A stretch of 64,000 nt of DNA from Myxococcus stipitatus. Lineage in GTDB: Bacteria; Myxococcota; Myxococcia; Myxococcales; Myxococcaceae. The position numbers and the translations under genes are program-made. Positions 16,545-25,566 of this stretch are shown piece by piece. The stretch's first letter is position 1; each line of letters opens with the position of its first letter. The notes below the pieces were generated by a model. That model was not told the origin of the DNA. It did not search any database and worked only from the letters and a program-made list of their open reading frames with translations. The stretch is from the NCBI RefSeq assembly GCF_037414475.1, contig NZ_CP147913.1, positions 8,194,501-8,258,500 on the forward strand, in the 5' to 3' direction.

Positions 16545-18295
16545 TGGCGGAACTGCTGGCCCGTATCGCTTCGCCGTCGGACGTCCGGGCCCTGCCTGAA
16601 TCGGACCTGCCCCAGCTGTGCGCGGAGCTCCGCGAGGACATCATCACCGTCTGCGGCAAGGTGGGTGGACACCTCGGCGCGTCGCTGGGGGCCGTGGAGC
16701 TCATCGTCGCGCTCCATCGTGTCTTCCACTCACCCACGGACGCGATTCTCTTCGACGTGGGGCATCAGACGTACGCGCACAAGCTGCTCACCGGGCGGCG
16801 CGAGCGGATGCACACGCTGCGGCAGGCGGGCGGTGTGGCGCCTTTCCTGGACCCCCGCGAGAGTCCTCACGATGCGCTGCTGGCGGGCCACTCGTGCACG
16901 GCCGTGTCCGCGGCGCTGGGCGTGCTCGAGGGCCGCCGGTTGATGGGGCACCGAGGCCACGTGGTGGCGGTGCTCGGGGATGGCGGCCTCACGGGCGGGC
17001 TGACGTTCGAGGGGCTCAACAACGCGGGAGGCAGCCCTCTGCCGCTCGTGGTGGTGCTCAACGACAACCAGATGTCCATCAGCGCCAACGTGGGCGCCAT
17101 TCCGTCGTTGCTGCGCACGCGGGGCGCGCGCGATTTCTTCCAGGGGCTGGGCTTCACGTATCTGGGGCCGGTGGATGGGCATGACCTGGAGGCGCTGATT
17201 CGGGTGCTGCGCGAGGCTCGGGCCTCTCACCGTCCCGTGGTGGTGCATGCGCTGACGCTCAAGGGCAAGGGCTTCCCCCCGGCGGAGGCGGATGCCCAGA
17301 CGCGTGGGCACGCCATGGGCCCCTACGAGTGGCGTGATGGCAAGCTGGTGCGCTCGCGAGGAGGTCATCGCACGTACAGCGAGGCGCTCGCGTCGGCGTT
17401 GGAAGAGGCCATGGCGCGGGACGCTCGCGTCGTCGCGGTGACGCCCGCGATGTTGGAGGGCTCGGCGCTCAATGCCCTCAAGGCGCGCTTCCCGGACCGC
17501 GTGCACGACGTGGGCATCGCGGAACAGCATGCCGTCACGTTCTGCGCGGGGCTCGCGGCCGCGGGTGCCCGGCCGGTGTGCTGCATCTACTCCACCTTCC
17601 TGCAGCGCGCGTACGACCAGATCATCCACGACGTGTGTCTGCCGGGCCTGCCCGTGGTCTTCGCGGTGGACCGCGCGGGGCTGGTGGGCGCGGATGGGGC
17701 CACGCATCAGGGGACCTATGATGTCGCGTCGCTGCGTCCCCTCCCGGGGTTGACGCTGTGGGCGCCCGTGGTGGGAGAGGACTTCGCGCCGCTGCTCGCG
17801 ACGGCGCTCGAGGCGCCTCATCCCTCCGTCATCCGCTTCCCTCGAGGCACGCTGCCTCCGCTTCCCGTGGAGGTGCACGTGGAGGCGGCGCCGGTGCGGG
17901 GGGCTCGCTGGTTGGTGCGCGCCGAGAAGCCTCGGCTGACGCTCGTGACGTTGGGGCCGCTGGGGCTCGCGGCGCTCGAGGCGGCTCGGCAGGAGCCCGG
18001 GTGGAGCGTGCTCGATGCGCGCGGCCTGTCTCCGCTGGACGAGGCCGCGCTGCTCGAGGCCGCTTCGCACGGCGCGGTGGTGGTGGTGGAAGAGGGCACG
18101 GTGCGAGGAGGACTGGGGAGCGCGGTGCTGGAGCTCTATGCGGAGCGGGGCGTGTCTCCGCGTGTCCGCGTACTGGGCATGCCGGATGCGTTCGTTCCTC
18201 ATGGCGATGCGCGGGTGCAGCGCGCGGAGCTGGGCCTGGACGCCGCGGGGATGCTGCGAGCGGGGCGGGCGTTGTTGGAGGAGAGTCGACCGTGA
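16544..18295 (+). CDS. dxs: 1-deoxy-D-xylulose-5-phosphate synthase
   Basis: 583 residues, somewhat shorter than the usual 620-640. Thiamine-diphosphate binding is marked by G-D-G-G-L-T-G-G (about 147-154) ending at N-D-N; the catalytic Glu is in I-A-E-Q-H-A-V. D-R-A-G-L-V-G-A-D-G-A-T-H-Q-G-T-Y-D is the pyrimidine-domain signature. The enzyme joins pyruvate and glyceraldehyde 3-phosphate, the first step of the MEP pathway. Compared with typical DXS, G-H-S-S is G-H-S-C and the loops are trimmed, so this is a divergent but apparently active member. ATG 16544 overlaps the ispA stop; TTG 16541 is the alternative start. Confidence 0.88.
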   Translation: MAELLARIASPSDVRALPESDLPQLCAELREDIITVCGKVGGHLGASLGAVELIVALHRVFHSPTDAILFDVGHQTYAHKLLTGRRERMHTLRQAGGVAPFLDPRESPHDALLAGHSCTAVSAALGVLEGRRLMGHRGHVVAVLGDGGLTGGLTFEGLNNAGGSPLPLVVVLNDNQMSISANVGAIPSLLRTRGARDFFQGLGFTYLGPVDGHDLEALIRVLREARASHRPVVVHALTLKGKGFPPAEADAQTRGHAMGPYEWRDGKLVRSRGGHRTYSEALASALEEAMARDARVVAVTPAMLEGSALNALKARFPDRVHDVGIAEQHAVTFCAGLAAAGARPVCCIYSTFLQRAYDQIIHDVCLPGLPVVFAVDRAGLVGADGATHQGTYDVASLRPLPGLTLWAPVVGEDFAPLLATALEAPHPSVIRFPRGTLPPLPVEVHVEAAPVRGARWLVRAEKPRLTLVTLGPLGLAALEAARQEPGWSVLDARGLSPLDEAALLEAASHGAVVVVEEGTVRGGLGSAVLELYAERGVSPRVRVLGMPDAFVPHGDARVQRAELGLDAAGMLRAGRALLEESRP

Positions 18296-19032
18296 AGCCT
18301 CGCAAGGAGCGGGTGGACGTGCTGGTGGTGGAGCGCGGACTGGCTGAGTCGCGCACCAAGGCCCAGGCGCTCATCCTCGCCGGACAGGTCGTGGTGGATG
18401 ACCAGCGTGTGGACAAGCCCGGCTCCCTGGTCCCGGTGGAAGCCGAGCTGCGCCTCAAGGGCGAGATCCTTCCGTATGTCTCGCGAGGAGGACTGAAGCT
18501 GAAGGCGGCCATCGACCGCTTCGGCTTGGACGTTCAGGGGAAGGTGGGCGCGGACATCGGCGCGAGCACCGGCGGCTTCACCGATTGCCTGCTCCAGCAC
18601 GGCGCGGTGAGGGTCCACGCCATCGACGTGGGGTATGGCCAGCTTCACGAGAAGCTGCGCAAGGACCCTCGGGTGCGCTCGCGCGAGCGCGTCAACGCGC
18701 GCTATCTGACGGACGAGGACCTGCCGGAGAAGGTGGGCGTCGTGGTCATCGACGTGAGCTTCATCTCGCTCACGCAGGTGTTGCCCTCGGTGCTGACGTT
18801 CCTGGAGCCGGGAGGGCTGCTCGCCGCGCTGGTGAAGCCCCAGTTCGAAGTGGGGCCAGACCGCGTCGGCAAGGGCGGTGTGGTGAGAGACCCCGCCGCG
18901 CGTCAGGACGCCATCGACACGGTGACGGCGTTCGTTCGCGAGCAGGGGCTCACCGTGCGCGGGGTGATGGACTCACCCGTGCCTGGGCCCGCTGGCAACG
19001 TGGAAGCGCTCCTCGTCGCCGAGCGGCCCTGA
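18292..19032 (+). CDS. tlyA: TlyA-family rRNA 2'-O-methyltransferase
   Basis: 246 residues from GTG 18292, overlapping the dxs stop. An N-terminal S4 RNA-binding domain (about 5-65; L-V-V-E-R-G-L-A-E-S-R) precedes an FtsJ-like methyltransferase domain with the SAM loop D-I-G-A-S-T-G-G-F-T-D and the V-K-P-Q-F-E-V segment near residue 180. TlyA proteins methylate ribosomal RNA riboses; some members were also described as haemolysins. The order ispA-dxs-tlyA is shared with Bacillus and other phyla. A hairpin 15 bases downstream closes the operon. Confidence 0.88.
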   Translation: MKPRKERVDVLVVERGLAESRTKAQALILAGQVVVDDQRVDKPGSLVPVEAELRLKGEILPYVSRGGLKLKAAIDRFGLDVQGKVGADIGASTGGFTDCLLQHGAVRVHAIDVGYGQLHEKLRKDPRVRSRERVNARYLTDEDLPEKVGVVVIDVSFISLTQVLPSVLTFLEPGGLLAALVKPQFEVGPDRVGKGGVVRDPAARQDAIDTVTAFVREQGLTVRGVMDSPVPGPAGNVEALLVAERP

Positions 19033-19047
19033 GTCAGGCATCCGCGA

Positions 19048-19075
19048 GGGAAGGGCACGTGGATGCGCCCTTCCC
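19048..19075. terminator. Bidirectional hairpin between convergent genes
   Basis: GGGAAGGGC and GCCCTTCCC form a perfect 9-bp stem around a 10-base loop, placed between the tlyA stop and the end of the convergent lipoprotein gene. There is no T-run, so termination may need Rho or be inefficient, but the position suits a shared terminator. Confidence 0.55.
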
Positions 19076-19083
19076 GGAGTCGC

Positions 19084-20703
19084 TCACTGAGGCCGAGCGC
19101 TGCGGTACTGCGACGACGGCTGGAGCTGGAGCAGCTTCTGGTTGGTGCGCATCCAGAGGCGGCCCGACTCATCGAACGCAGCGCCCATCGAGACGGGCAC
19201 CTGGTAGCGGAAGAGCTCGCGGCCTTCGCCGTTGGTGCCCAAGGTCTGATCCACGCCGACCAGCTCTACAGGGAGCGTCGCCGTGTTGCCCTGCGGCGCC
19301 GGGCCGTTGAGGAAGAACAGGTCCGTGGACGGGTTGCCGGGCAGCAGGTACTTCACGTGGAGCGCGCCGTTGGCGTCCACCGAGCGGGTCTCCCGGTTGC
19401 GGACGACCCCCGTCGTCGCGTCCAGCGTCCACACGCGCTGGGTGGTCGCGGCGGCCACGCGGGTTCCATTGGCGTAGGTGACAATCTGCTTCATCTCGCC
19501 GGCCAGGGCGCCCGTCGACCACTTCGACGTCGCGTCCTCACAGCCGGGCAGGCTCGCGGAGCAGGCGATGACCACGGACTTGTCCTCGGGGAGCGGGTAG
19601 CCCAGGTACAGGATGCTCCCATCCGAGCTGAAGCCGCCCACGGGCATCATGACGGCGGTGGTGCGCTTGCGGACGATGGTCGTCTTGAGCAGCTCTCCGG
19701 TGTCGATATCGAGCTCTTCGACGATGACCTCCGCGCTGTTGTCGTCCCGGTACGCGATGTGACTGGCGAAGATGATCTTCTTGTCGTTGATGACAATCTG
19801 CCCGATGGGGTCGCCGATGAGGAGCCGCTGGTACTGCCACTTGACCGCGTTGGCTCCCTGGATGTCCGACGTGTGGTTGACGCGGTAGATGAGGCCCTCT
19901 TTCGAGCGGACGATGGCGTCTCCACTCACGGGGTCGACCGTCAGGTCCTTGACCTTCAGGCCGACGGGCGTCTGCGACGTCCTCTGGAAGGTGGTGCCCT
20001 TGCTGAGGATGGCGAACGCGCCATTGTCCGGGGTGTAGACCCAGCGCTTGTCCGTGCCAGTGCCCGTGCCGCCGGTGCCGGTGTGGCGCGGCGTGATGAC
20101 CGTGGACCCGTTGCAGAACGTGGGGACGTCGATGCGGCCGGAGTTCGCTCCGCTGGCGTTGTGGCGGAGCATCCGCTCGATGCCGCCCGGGGTCGTCTTG
20201 AGGCAGCTCAGGAAGGACGTGTTGCTTCCGGAGCCCTCGACGGCGAACGGGTGGGCGTAGACTTGGTTGCCTTCGGGATCCTCCACCACCCGCGCCACGG
20301 GGAAGAAGATGGCGGGCTGGGGCAGGGACGTGTTCTTGCGACCGTCCTCGCACACCACCTCGGCGATGAGCGAGAGGCTCGCGGCGATGCCCACCAGCGG
20401 CTTGGCGTAGGGGATGTCCGCCGCCAGCAGCTCGATGGGGGAGTCGCCGTTGACGTAGGGGAACGCCTTGAGGAAGACCTCCCGGTCGTAGATGTTGAGG
20501 GTGGAGACCTTCTCGCAGCCCGACACCTGCGCCCTGAGCTTGAGGCTCGTTCCGGCGACGTTCCCCTCGGGGACGGTCAGTGAGACCTGGGGTGGATCCG
20601 GGATTGGAGGGGGCGGGTCACCGCCGCACGACGTCGTAGCCAGGCTGGAGACAAGAACGAAGGCGCATCGCCATGCACGCCGAGTCAAGGCTGGATGGAG
20701 CAT
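19084..20703 (-). CDS. Large lipoprotein with a repeated, probably beta-propeller-like body
   Basis: 539 residues. The N-terminus is a lipoprotein signal with T-S-C at about residue 26, then a Pro-rich linker, so the protein is membrane-anchored and extracytoplasmic. I start at ATG 20703 because it puts the signal at the N-terminus; the frame stays open for 78 codons further upstream. The body contains repeated strands around W, V-Y and D-x-x-G motifs (for example W-V-Y-T-P-D-N-G-A-F and W-T-L-D-A-T-T-G-V-V), as in PQQ-like or WD propellers. It has a short Gly-Thr tandem near the middle. No specific family is recognised. It converges with tlyA and is divergent from the hybrid kinase. Confidence 0.65.
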   Translation of the reverse strand: MLHPALTRRAWRCAFVLVSSLATTSCGGDPPPPIPDPPQVSLTVPEGNVAGTSLKLRAQVSGCEKVSTLNIYDREVFLKAFPYVNGDSPIELLAADIPYAKPLVGIAASLSLIAEVVCEDGRKNTSLPQPAIFFPVARVVEDPEGNQVYAHPFAVEGSGSNTSFLSCLKTTPGGIERMLRHNASGANSGRIDVPTFCNGSTVITPRHTGTGGTGTGTDKRWVYTPDNGAFAILSKGTTFQRTSQTPVGLKVKDLTVDPVSGDAIVRSKEGLIYRVNHTSDIQGANAVKWQYQRLLIGDPIGQIVINDKKIIFASHIAYRDDNSAEVIVEELDIDTGELLKTTIVRKRTTAVMMPVGGFSSDGSILYLGYPLPEDKSVVIACSASLPGCEDATSKWSTGALAGEMKQIVTYANGTRVAAATTQRVWTLDATTGVVRNRETRSVDANGALHVKYLLPGNPSTDLFFLNGPAPQGNTATLPVELVGVDQTLGTNGEGRELFRYQVPVSMGAAFDESGRLWMRTNQKLLQLQPSSQYRSARPQ

Positions 20704-21113
20704 GGCGCGGCACTCTATCGTGCTCGCACCATTCCCGGCATCAACCCCCCTCCAGAATCGCATCCAGGGCCTGGGGCCGCGACGATTGGCGTCCTCCTGG
20801 GGCCCATGACGTGATAGCCGGCCCGTCCCATGTGTGGAGGAGGGATGCTCGAATGGACGGGGAGAGGCCGGGCGGAGAGCCCCCGGGCCTTGCGCGCCTA
20901 TAGAGGGCCCCTCCTGCGGGAAAGCCACGAGGGCCATGGCGCCGCCATGTCCGCACTCTCAGTCTTCGTTGCCCCGGGGTGTGCGCCGCTCTGGCCCACG
21001 GACGTGAACGGCGGCATGATCGGGATCCGAACCATGAACCCTTACGCATTCAACGGGTTTTTGCAGCCTCCCCAGCGTGTCCCGATCCGGGACGCCCAGG
21101 TGCGAGGTTCACT
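20704..21113. other. 410-base intergenic region between divergent genes
   Basis: No convincing gene. It must hold the control regions of the lipoprotein (minus) and the hybrid kinase (plus). On the minus side TTGATG with a weak GATAGA 19 bases later is the best promoter guess. Near the plus end a weak hairpin (AACCC/GGGTT followed by five T, 21039-21063) and a 15-base palindrome at 21079-21093 stand out. A 27-codon frame starting at ATG 21034 ends in a TGA overlapping the kinase GTG, but its coding value is doubtful. Confidence 0.4.
21079..21093. repeat. Palindrome upstream of the hybrid kinase
   Basis: GTCCCG-ATC-CGGGAC: perfect 6-bp arms around three bases, 20 bases before the kinase start. 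It is the right size for a dimeric repressor or activator site, or it could form a small hairpin in the leader. Confidence 0.35.
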
Positions 21114-23633
21114 GTGAGAGTCGAGATGCAGGCGGAGCAGCGGGGACGCGTGCTGGTGGTGGCCGGGAAGGAATCCGGCGACGCCTTGATGGAGCGGCTG
21201 ACGGCGAGCGGCTACCACTGCGCGACGGCCGAACGCGAGAGTGGCCTGGCGGAGCTGGCGGACGCGTTACAGCCGGAGGTCGTCCTCCTGTCGGTGACGG
21301 CCAAGCGCGCCGCGGAGCTGCTGGATTCCCTGCGTCGGGTGGAGCGTCTCCAGCGGTTGCCGGTGGTGGTGGACGTGGGCCGTTCGCGCTCGGCGGAGGC
21401 CTTCAAGCGCCTGGCGGTGGATGACTGGATTCGCGGCGCGGACGAAGTGGTGCCCCGCCTGGAGGCGGCGCTGCGGGCGGGCCGCTTGAAGGACCGCGAG
21501 GAGCGCGTCCGGCTCCGCATGGGCATGCTGCTGGAAATCACCCAGGCGGCCACCAGTTCGCTGGAGCTGGAGGAGATCCTCCGCATCGCGGTGGACAAGG
21601 TGGGGCGGGTCACCGGGACGGACCGGTGCTCGGTGGTGTTGGTGGAGGGCAGCCACGCCCGGACGGGCAAGGTGGTGGCGACGCAGGAGGACCCCAGCCT
21701 CGTGCAGCTCGACATCGAGGTGGCGCGTTATCCGGAGCTGCGCCGCGCGCTGGAGACGCGTGAGCCGGTGCTCATCGAGGAGGCGCAGCGAGACCCGCTC
21801 ATGGCGGAGGTGCGCACCTCCATCGTGCCCCTGGGCGTGAAGTCCATCCTCGTGCAGCCGCTCATCTGCCAGGACGACCTGCTGGGCGCGCTGTTCCTGC
21901 GTGTCTCGCGCATGGATGCGTCCTTCGGCCGCGATGAGCAGGAGTTCACCCAGGCGGTGGCGGGGGTGCTGGCCAACTCCATCCGCAACGCGCGGCTTCA
22001 CACGGCGGTGAAGAAGAAGCGCGAAGACCTGGAGATGGCCTACGTGGAGCGCTACCACGAGCTGCTCGAGGCCAACCGCCGGCTCAAGGAGCTCAACCGC
22101 CTCAAGGATGAAATCATCGCGGTGGTGAGCCACGACCTGCGCGCGCCGCTCCAGGTGCTCCTGGGCCATGGCCGGCTCCTCTTGGAAGGGCCGCTGGAGT
22201 CGCAGCAGAAGCAGTCCGCCGAGGCGATGATTCGCCAGGGCAAGAAGATCCTCGGCCTGGTGGAGTCGCTGCTGGAGAAGGGCAAGGGCGAGGCCGCGCG
22301 GCTGTCCATCGAGCCTCGCGTGCTGGACGTGGCGCAGCTGTGCCGCGACGCCGTCAACGAGCTGGAGATCCTCGCCGCCGAGCGCGGCGTGGCGCTCCGC
22401 GCGGACTGTCCCGACAGCCTGATGCTCATCGGCGACGAGGTGAAGCTGCACGAGGTGCTGCAGAACCTCATCACCAACGCCATCCATCACGCTCGGGCCG
22501 CGGGCGAGGTCGTCGTGTCCACGCGACGCCTGGGCCGTCCGGACGGCGACGCGGCGAAGGTGACGGTGCAGGACGACGGCGTGGGCATTCCCCAGGACGA
22601 GCTGCACCTGGTGTTCGACCGCTACCGTCACGGGGGCAAGGGCACGGGGCTGGGGCTCGCCATCTGCAAGGAGTTCGTCGAATTGCACGGCGGAGAAATC
22701 TGGGCGGAGAGCCCGCCGGAGCACGGCTGCCTCTTCGTCTTCACGCTGCCGCTGGCGCAGGAGGCGCCTCGCAATCCCCGCCCGCCCGTCGCGACGGCGA
22801 CGCTCCATGAGCAGCCTCGCGTGCTGGTGGTGGAGGACGAGCCGGAGATCGCCGCGGTCCTGTCGGAGGTGCTGCGCTCGAAGTACCGCGTGGAGGTGGC
22901 GCGGGACGGCGCGGAGGGCCTGGCGCGTGCGCGTGCGCAGCGGCCGGACCTGGTGGTGATGGACGTGTTCCTGCCCAAGCTGGACGGTCTGGACGCGGCC
23001 ATGGCGCTGAAGTCGTCGTCCGACACCGCGAACATCCCCGTCATCCTGCTGTCCGCGCACCAGGGCGTCGCGGAGAAGGTTCGCGCGCTCAACCTGGGCG
23101 CCGTGGACTACATGAGCAAGCCGTTCAACGCGGTGGAGCTGCTCAACCGTACGGACCGCGCGCTCAAGCTGCGCCAGGGTGAGCGCGAGCAGCAGGAGCG
23201 CGAGAAGTCCCAGCCCGCGCTCCAGCGGCGCACGGGCAATGACCCCGCGACGGGACTGCATGACCGACGGGGACTGCTCCTGCGGCTCGAGCAGGAGCTG
23301 GCGCGCAGCCGGCGCTACCTCCGGGCCTTGAGCCTGGCGGTGCTGCGGCCGGACCGGCCGGTGGAGTCGATTCCGGGCAACATCGCGGACGTCATGCGCA
23401 AGCGGGTACGTCACCCGGATGCCATCTCCCACCTGGGGAGTGGTGTCTTCGTGGTCGTCCTCCCGGAGTGCAATGCCGAGGCGGCACGCAACGTCATCAG
23501 CCGGCTCCTTCCGGATGTGGAGAAGGTGACGGATACCGAGTACCGCTCGGCGGTGGCGGATGTGAGCCAGGACAGCGATTCGGTGGAGAAGTTGCTGGAG
23601 AAGCTGGGCGCGCCGCCGCCTGATGAGGGCTGA
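21114..23633 (+). CDS. Hybrid sensor histidine kinase: pseudo-receiver, GAF, kinase, receiver, GGDEF-like
   Basis: 839 residues from GTG 21114 (ATG 21126 also possible), with no membrane helix, so cytosolic. Domains: a receiver-like fold (about 10-120) in which the acceptor Asp position reads L-L-S; a GAF sensor (about 145-300); HisKA with V-S-H-D-L-R-A-P-L (His near 340); HATPase_c (N-A-I-H-H-A, D-D-G-V-G-I, G-K-G-T-G-L-G-L, to about 552); a complete receiver (567-685) with acceptor Asp near 617; and a C-terminal GGDEF-like domain (about 710-835) that opens D-P-A-T-G-L-H-D-R-R-G but has G-S-G-V-F in place of G-G-D-E-F. The last domain is therefore probably catalytically dead for cyclic-di-GMP. 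Its ligand is unknown. Confidence 0.85.
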   Translation: MRVEMQAEQRGRVLVVAGKESGDALMERLTASGYHCATAERESGLAELADALQPEVVLLSVTAKRAAELLDSLRRVERLQRLPVVVDVGRSRSAEAFKRLAVDDWIRGADEVVPRLEAALRAGRLKDREERVRLRMGMLLEITQAATSSLELEEILRIAVDKVGRVTGTDRCSVVLVEGSHARTGKVVATQEDPSLVQLDIEVARYPELRRALETREPVLIEEAQRDPLMAEVRTSIVPLGVKSILVQPLICQDDLLGALFLRVSRMDASFGRDEQEFTQAVAGVLANSIRNARLHTAVKKKREDLEMAYVERYHELLEANRRLKELNRLKDEIIAVVSHDLRAPLQVLLGHGRLLLEGPLESQQKQSAEAMIRQGKKILGLVESLLEKGKGEAARLSIEPRVLDVAQLCRDAVNELEILAAERGVALRADCPDSLMLIGDEVKLHEVLQNLITNAIHHARAAGEVVVSTRRLGRPDGDAAKVTVQDDGVGIPQDELHLVFDRYRHGGKGTGLGLAICKEFVELHGGEIWAESPPEHGCLFVFTLPLAQEAPRNPRPPVATATLHEQPRVLVVEDEPEIAAVLSEVLRSKYRVEVARDGAEGLARARAQRPDLVVMDVFLPKLDGLDAAMALKSSSDTANIPVILLSAHQGVAEKVRALNLGAVDYMSKPFNAVELLNRTDRALKLRQGEREQQEREKSQPALQRRTGNDPATGLHDRRGLLLRLEQELARSRRYLRALSLAVLRPDRPVESIPGNIADVMRKRVRHPDAISHLGSGVFVVVLPECNAEAARNVISRLLPDVEKVTDTEYRSAVADVSQDSDSVEKLLEKLGAPPPDEG

Positions 23634-23676
23634 GCCGCCTGCACGCGGGACGGGGCCGCGCTAGACTTCGTCTCGC

Positions 23677-25554
23677 GTGAGCTCCTCCCGCCTCCTCGCC
23701 TTCGTCCTGCTCGCCGCCCTGTGGGGACCCGGGGCCGTCGCGGCGACCCCCGCGCCCCGCCGCCCGCGTGTGGACCGGGAGGCCATGCGCGAGGCCATGG
23801 ACGCGGCGGCTTCGGACGAGGGGACCTTCTCCTCGTCCGCCAGCTACACCCAGTTCCTGCGCGCCCGGCTGCTGCACCATGCGGGGAACCATCGGGGCGC
23901 GGTGGATGCCTTGCGGTTGGCCCTGGCCACGAACGATGGGCATCCGCTGCTGCTCACCCGTCTGGCGGAGGAGTACGCGCGCCTGGGAGACCTGGACAAG
24001 GCGGAGCGTGAGCTGCGCCGCGCCGTCGAGCGTGCTCCCGCGTACTACCCGGCCCATGTCCTGCTGGGCCGGGTCCTCTTGGAGTCCGGCCGCTTCACCC
24101 GCGCGCGGCTTCACCTGCGGCGGGCCATGGCGCTCAAGCCTCGCGAGCCCGAGGCCTACCTGGTGCTCGCGCAGCTCTATCTGGAGACGGGCTCCGTGGC
24201 CGAGGCCGTGAGGGTGGTGGACTCCCTCGCCCGAGCCCTCCCCGGAGAGGCCTCCGGTTATCGCAGGCTGGGCCTGGCCCTGGCAGAGCGCGGCGACATC
24301 CTCCGCGCGGAGCGCCTGTTGACCGAAGCCGCGGCCCGGGACCCCGGAGACGTGGAGGTGCTGGGGACGCTGGCGAAGCTGTACGAGGAGACGGGGCGCC
24401 CGGCGCGCTCGGAGGAGACGCTGGCGCGCGCCCTGGAGAGGGACCCGGACAGCGAGGAGGTGCTGCTGGCGGCGGGCCGCTCGGCGCTGAAGGCGGGCTC
24501 GTTGGTGCGGGCGCGGGCGTATCTGGATCGGCTCTTGTCGCTGTCACATGAGCCGGAGACCTCGGTCCGGGTGGCCTTCATCTACCTGTCCGGGCGCGAG
24601 CCCGAGGCCGCCGTGGAGGTGTTGACGTCGGCCCGGGCGTCGAATGCCCAGGAGCCTCGTCTGGCGTACTACTCGGGACTGGTGCACGAGCGGATGCGGC
24701 GTTTCGCCGAGGCGGCGGAGGACTACGCCGCCGTGCCAGAGGGCGCGGAGGTCTTCGCCGATGCCCGGGTCCGCCGCGCCCGCTGCCTGTCCATGGCGGG
24801 GCAGCACCCCGGGGCCTTGTCGCTCCTGCGGGCCGCGCTCCAGGCGGCTCCGGCGGACCCGGAGGTGCGGGCCCAGTACGCCCGAGCCCTCGAGCGGGGA
24901 GGTTCACCCGCCCGCGCCGAGTCCGTGCTGCGGGAGGGCCTGTCCGGGACTCCTTCGGCCTCGCTGTATGACGCGCTCGCGGCCACCTTGCATCGCCAGG
25001 GGCGCGGAGACGAGGCCGTCGCGCTCTTGAACGAGGCGGTGACTCGTGCCCCCCGGGACCAGGCCCTGCTCTACGTGTCGGGCGCGGCCTGCGAGCGGCA
25101 TGGGGACCTCGCGGGGGCGCAGGCTCGCATGCGGGCCGTGCTCGCGGTGGAGCCGGACCATGCCTCGGCCCTCAACTTCCTGGGCTACCTCATCGCGCAG
25201 TCGGGGAAGGACCTGGACGAAGCCGAGCGGCTGGTGCTCCGCGCGCTGGAGCTGCGCCCCGATGACGGCGCCTTCCTGGATTCCCTGGGGTGGGTCTACT
25301 TCCGGCGAGGGGACTACCCTCGCGCGGTGGATGCGCTGGAGCGCGCGGTGGCGCAGTCTCCGGACGAGCCCGTCATCCTCGAGCACCTGGGGGATGCCTA
25401 TCAGCGCGCCGCCCGAGGGGAGGCCGCCGCGGGAGTCTGGCGCCGGGCGCTGGAGGTGCTGGCGTTGGATCCCGAGTCGGCCGAGCCCCCGGGTCAGCGG
25501 GAGACCCTGGAGCGCAAGCTCAAGGCGCTATCCATGGGTGCGGCGGGCCGCTAA
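23677..25554 (+). CDS. Exported tetratricopeptide-repeat protein
   Basis: 625 residues from GTG 23677. A signal peptide (hydrophobic residues 5-22, cleavage near A-V-A-A) is followed by about 14 TPR units running to the C-terminus, with typical pairs such as A-E-R-E-L-R-R-A-V-E-R-A-P-A-Y-Y-P-A. The segment A-L-N-F-L-G-Y-L-I-A-Q-S-G-K-D-L near residue 500 is characteristic of a common family of outer-membrane-associated TPR proteins. It probably acts as a scaffold for periplasmic complexes. TAGACT lies ten bases upstream of the GTG, suggesting a very short leader. The hydrolase gene follows after 12 bases and may be co-transcribed. Confidence 0.75.
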   Translation: MSSSRLLAFVLLAALWGPGAVAATPAPRRPRVDREAMREAMDAAASDEGTFSSSASYTQFLRARLLHHAGNHRGAVDALRLALATNDGHPLLLTRLAEEYARLGDLDKAERELRRAVERAPAYYPAHVLLGRVLLESGRFTRARLHLRRAMALKPREPEAYLVLAQLYLETGSVAEAVRVVDSLARALPGEASGYRRLGLALAERGDILRAERLLTEAAARDPGDVEVLGTLAKLYEETGRPARSEETLARALERDPDSEEVLLAAGRSALKAGSLVRARAYLDRLLSLSHEPETSVRVAFIYLSGREPEAAVEVLTSARASNAQEPRLAYYSGLVHERMRRFAEAAEDYAAVPEGAEVFADARVRRARCLSMAGQHPGALSLLRAALQAAPADPEVRAQYARALERGGSPARAESVLREGLSGTPSASLYDALAATLHRQGRGDEAVALLNEAVTRAPRDQALLYVSGAACERHGDLAGAQARMRAVLAVEPDHASALNFLGYLIAQSGKDLDEAERLVLRALELRPDDGAFLDSLGWVYFRRGDYPRAVDALERAVAQSPDEPVILEHLGDAYQRAARGEAAAGVWRRALEVLALDPESAEPPGQRETLERKLKALSMGAAGR

Positions 25555-25566
25555 GTTGCTAGCCCT

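Noticed and set aside
20830-21117. Small plus-strand frame (95 codons) before the hybrid kinase
   Set aside because: No ribosome site or recognisable features; only the stop overlapping the kinase GTG is suggestive. Kept as a remark in the intergenic entry.
21267-23432. Open frame of about 720 codons antisense to the hybrid kinase
   Set aside because: Arg/His/Leu/Gln-rich shadow of a gene with clear kinase motifs on the other strand.
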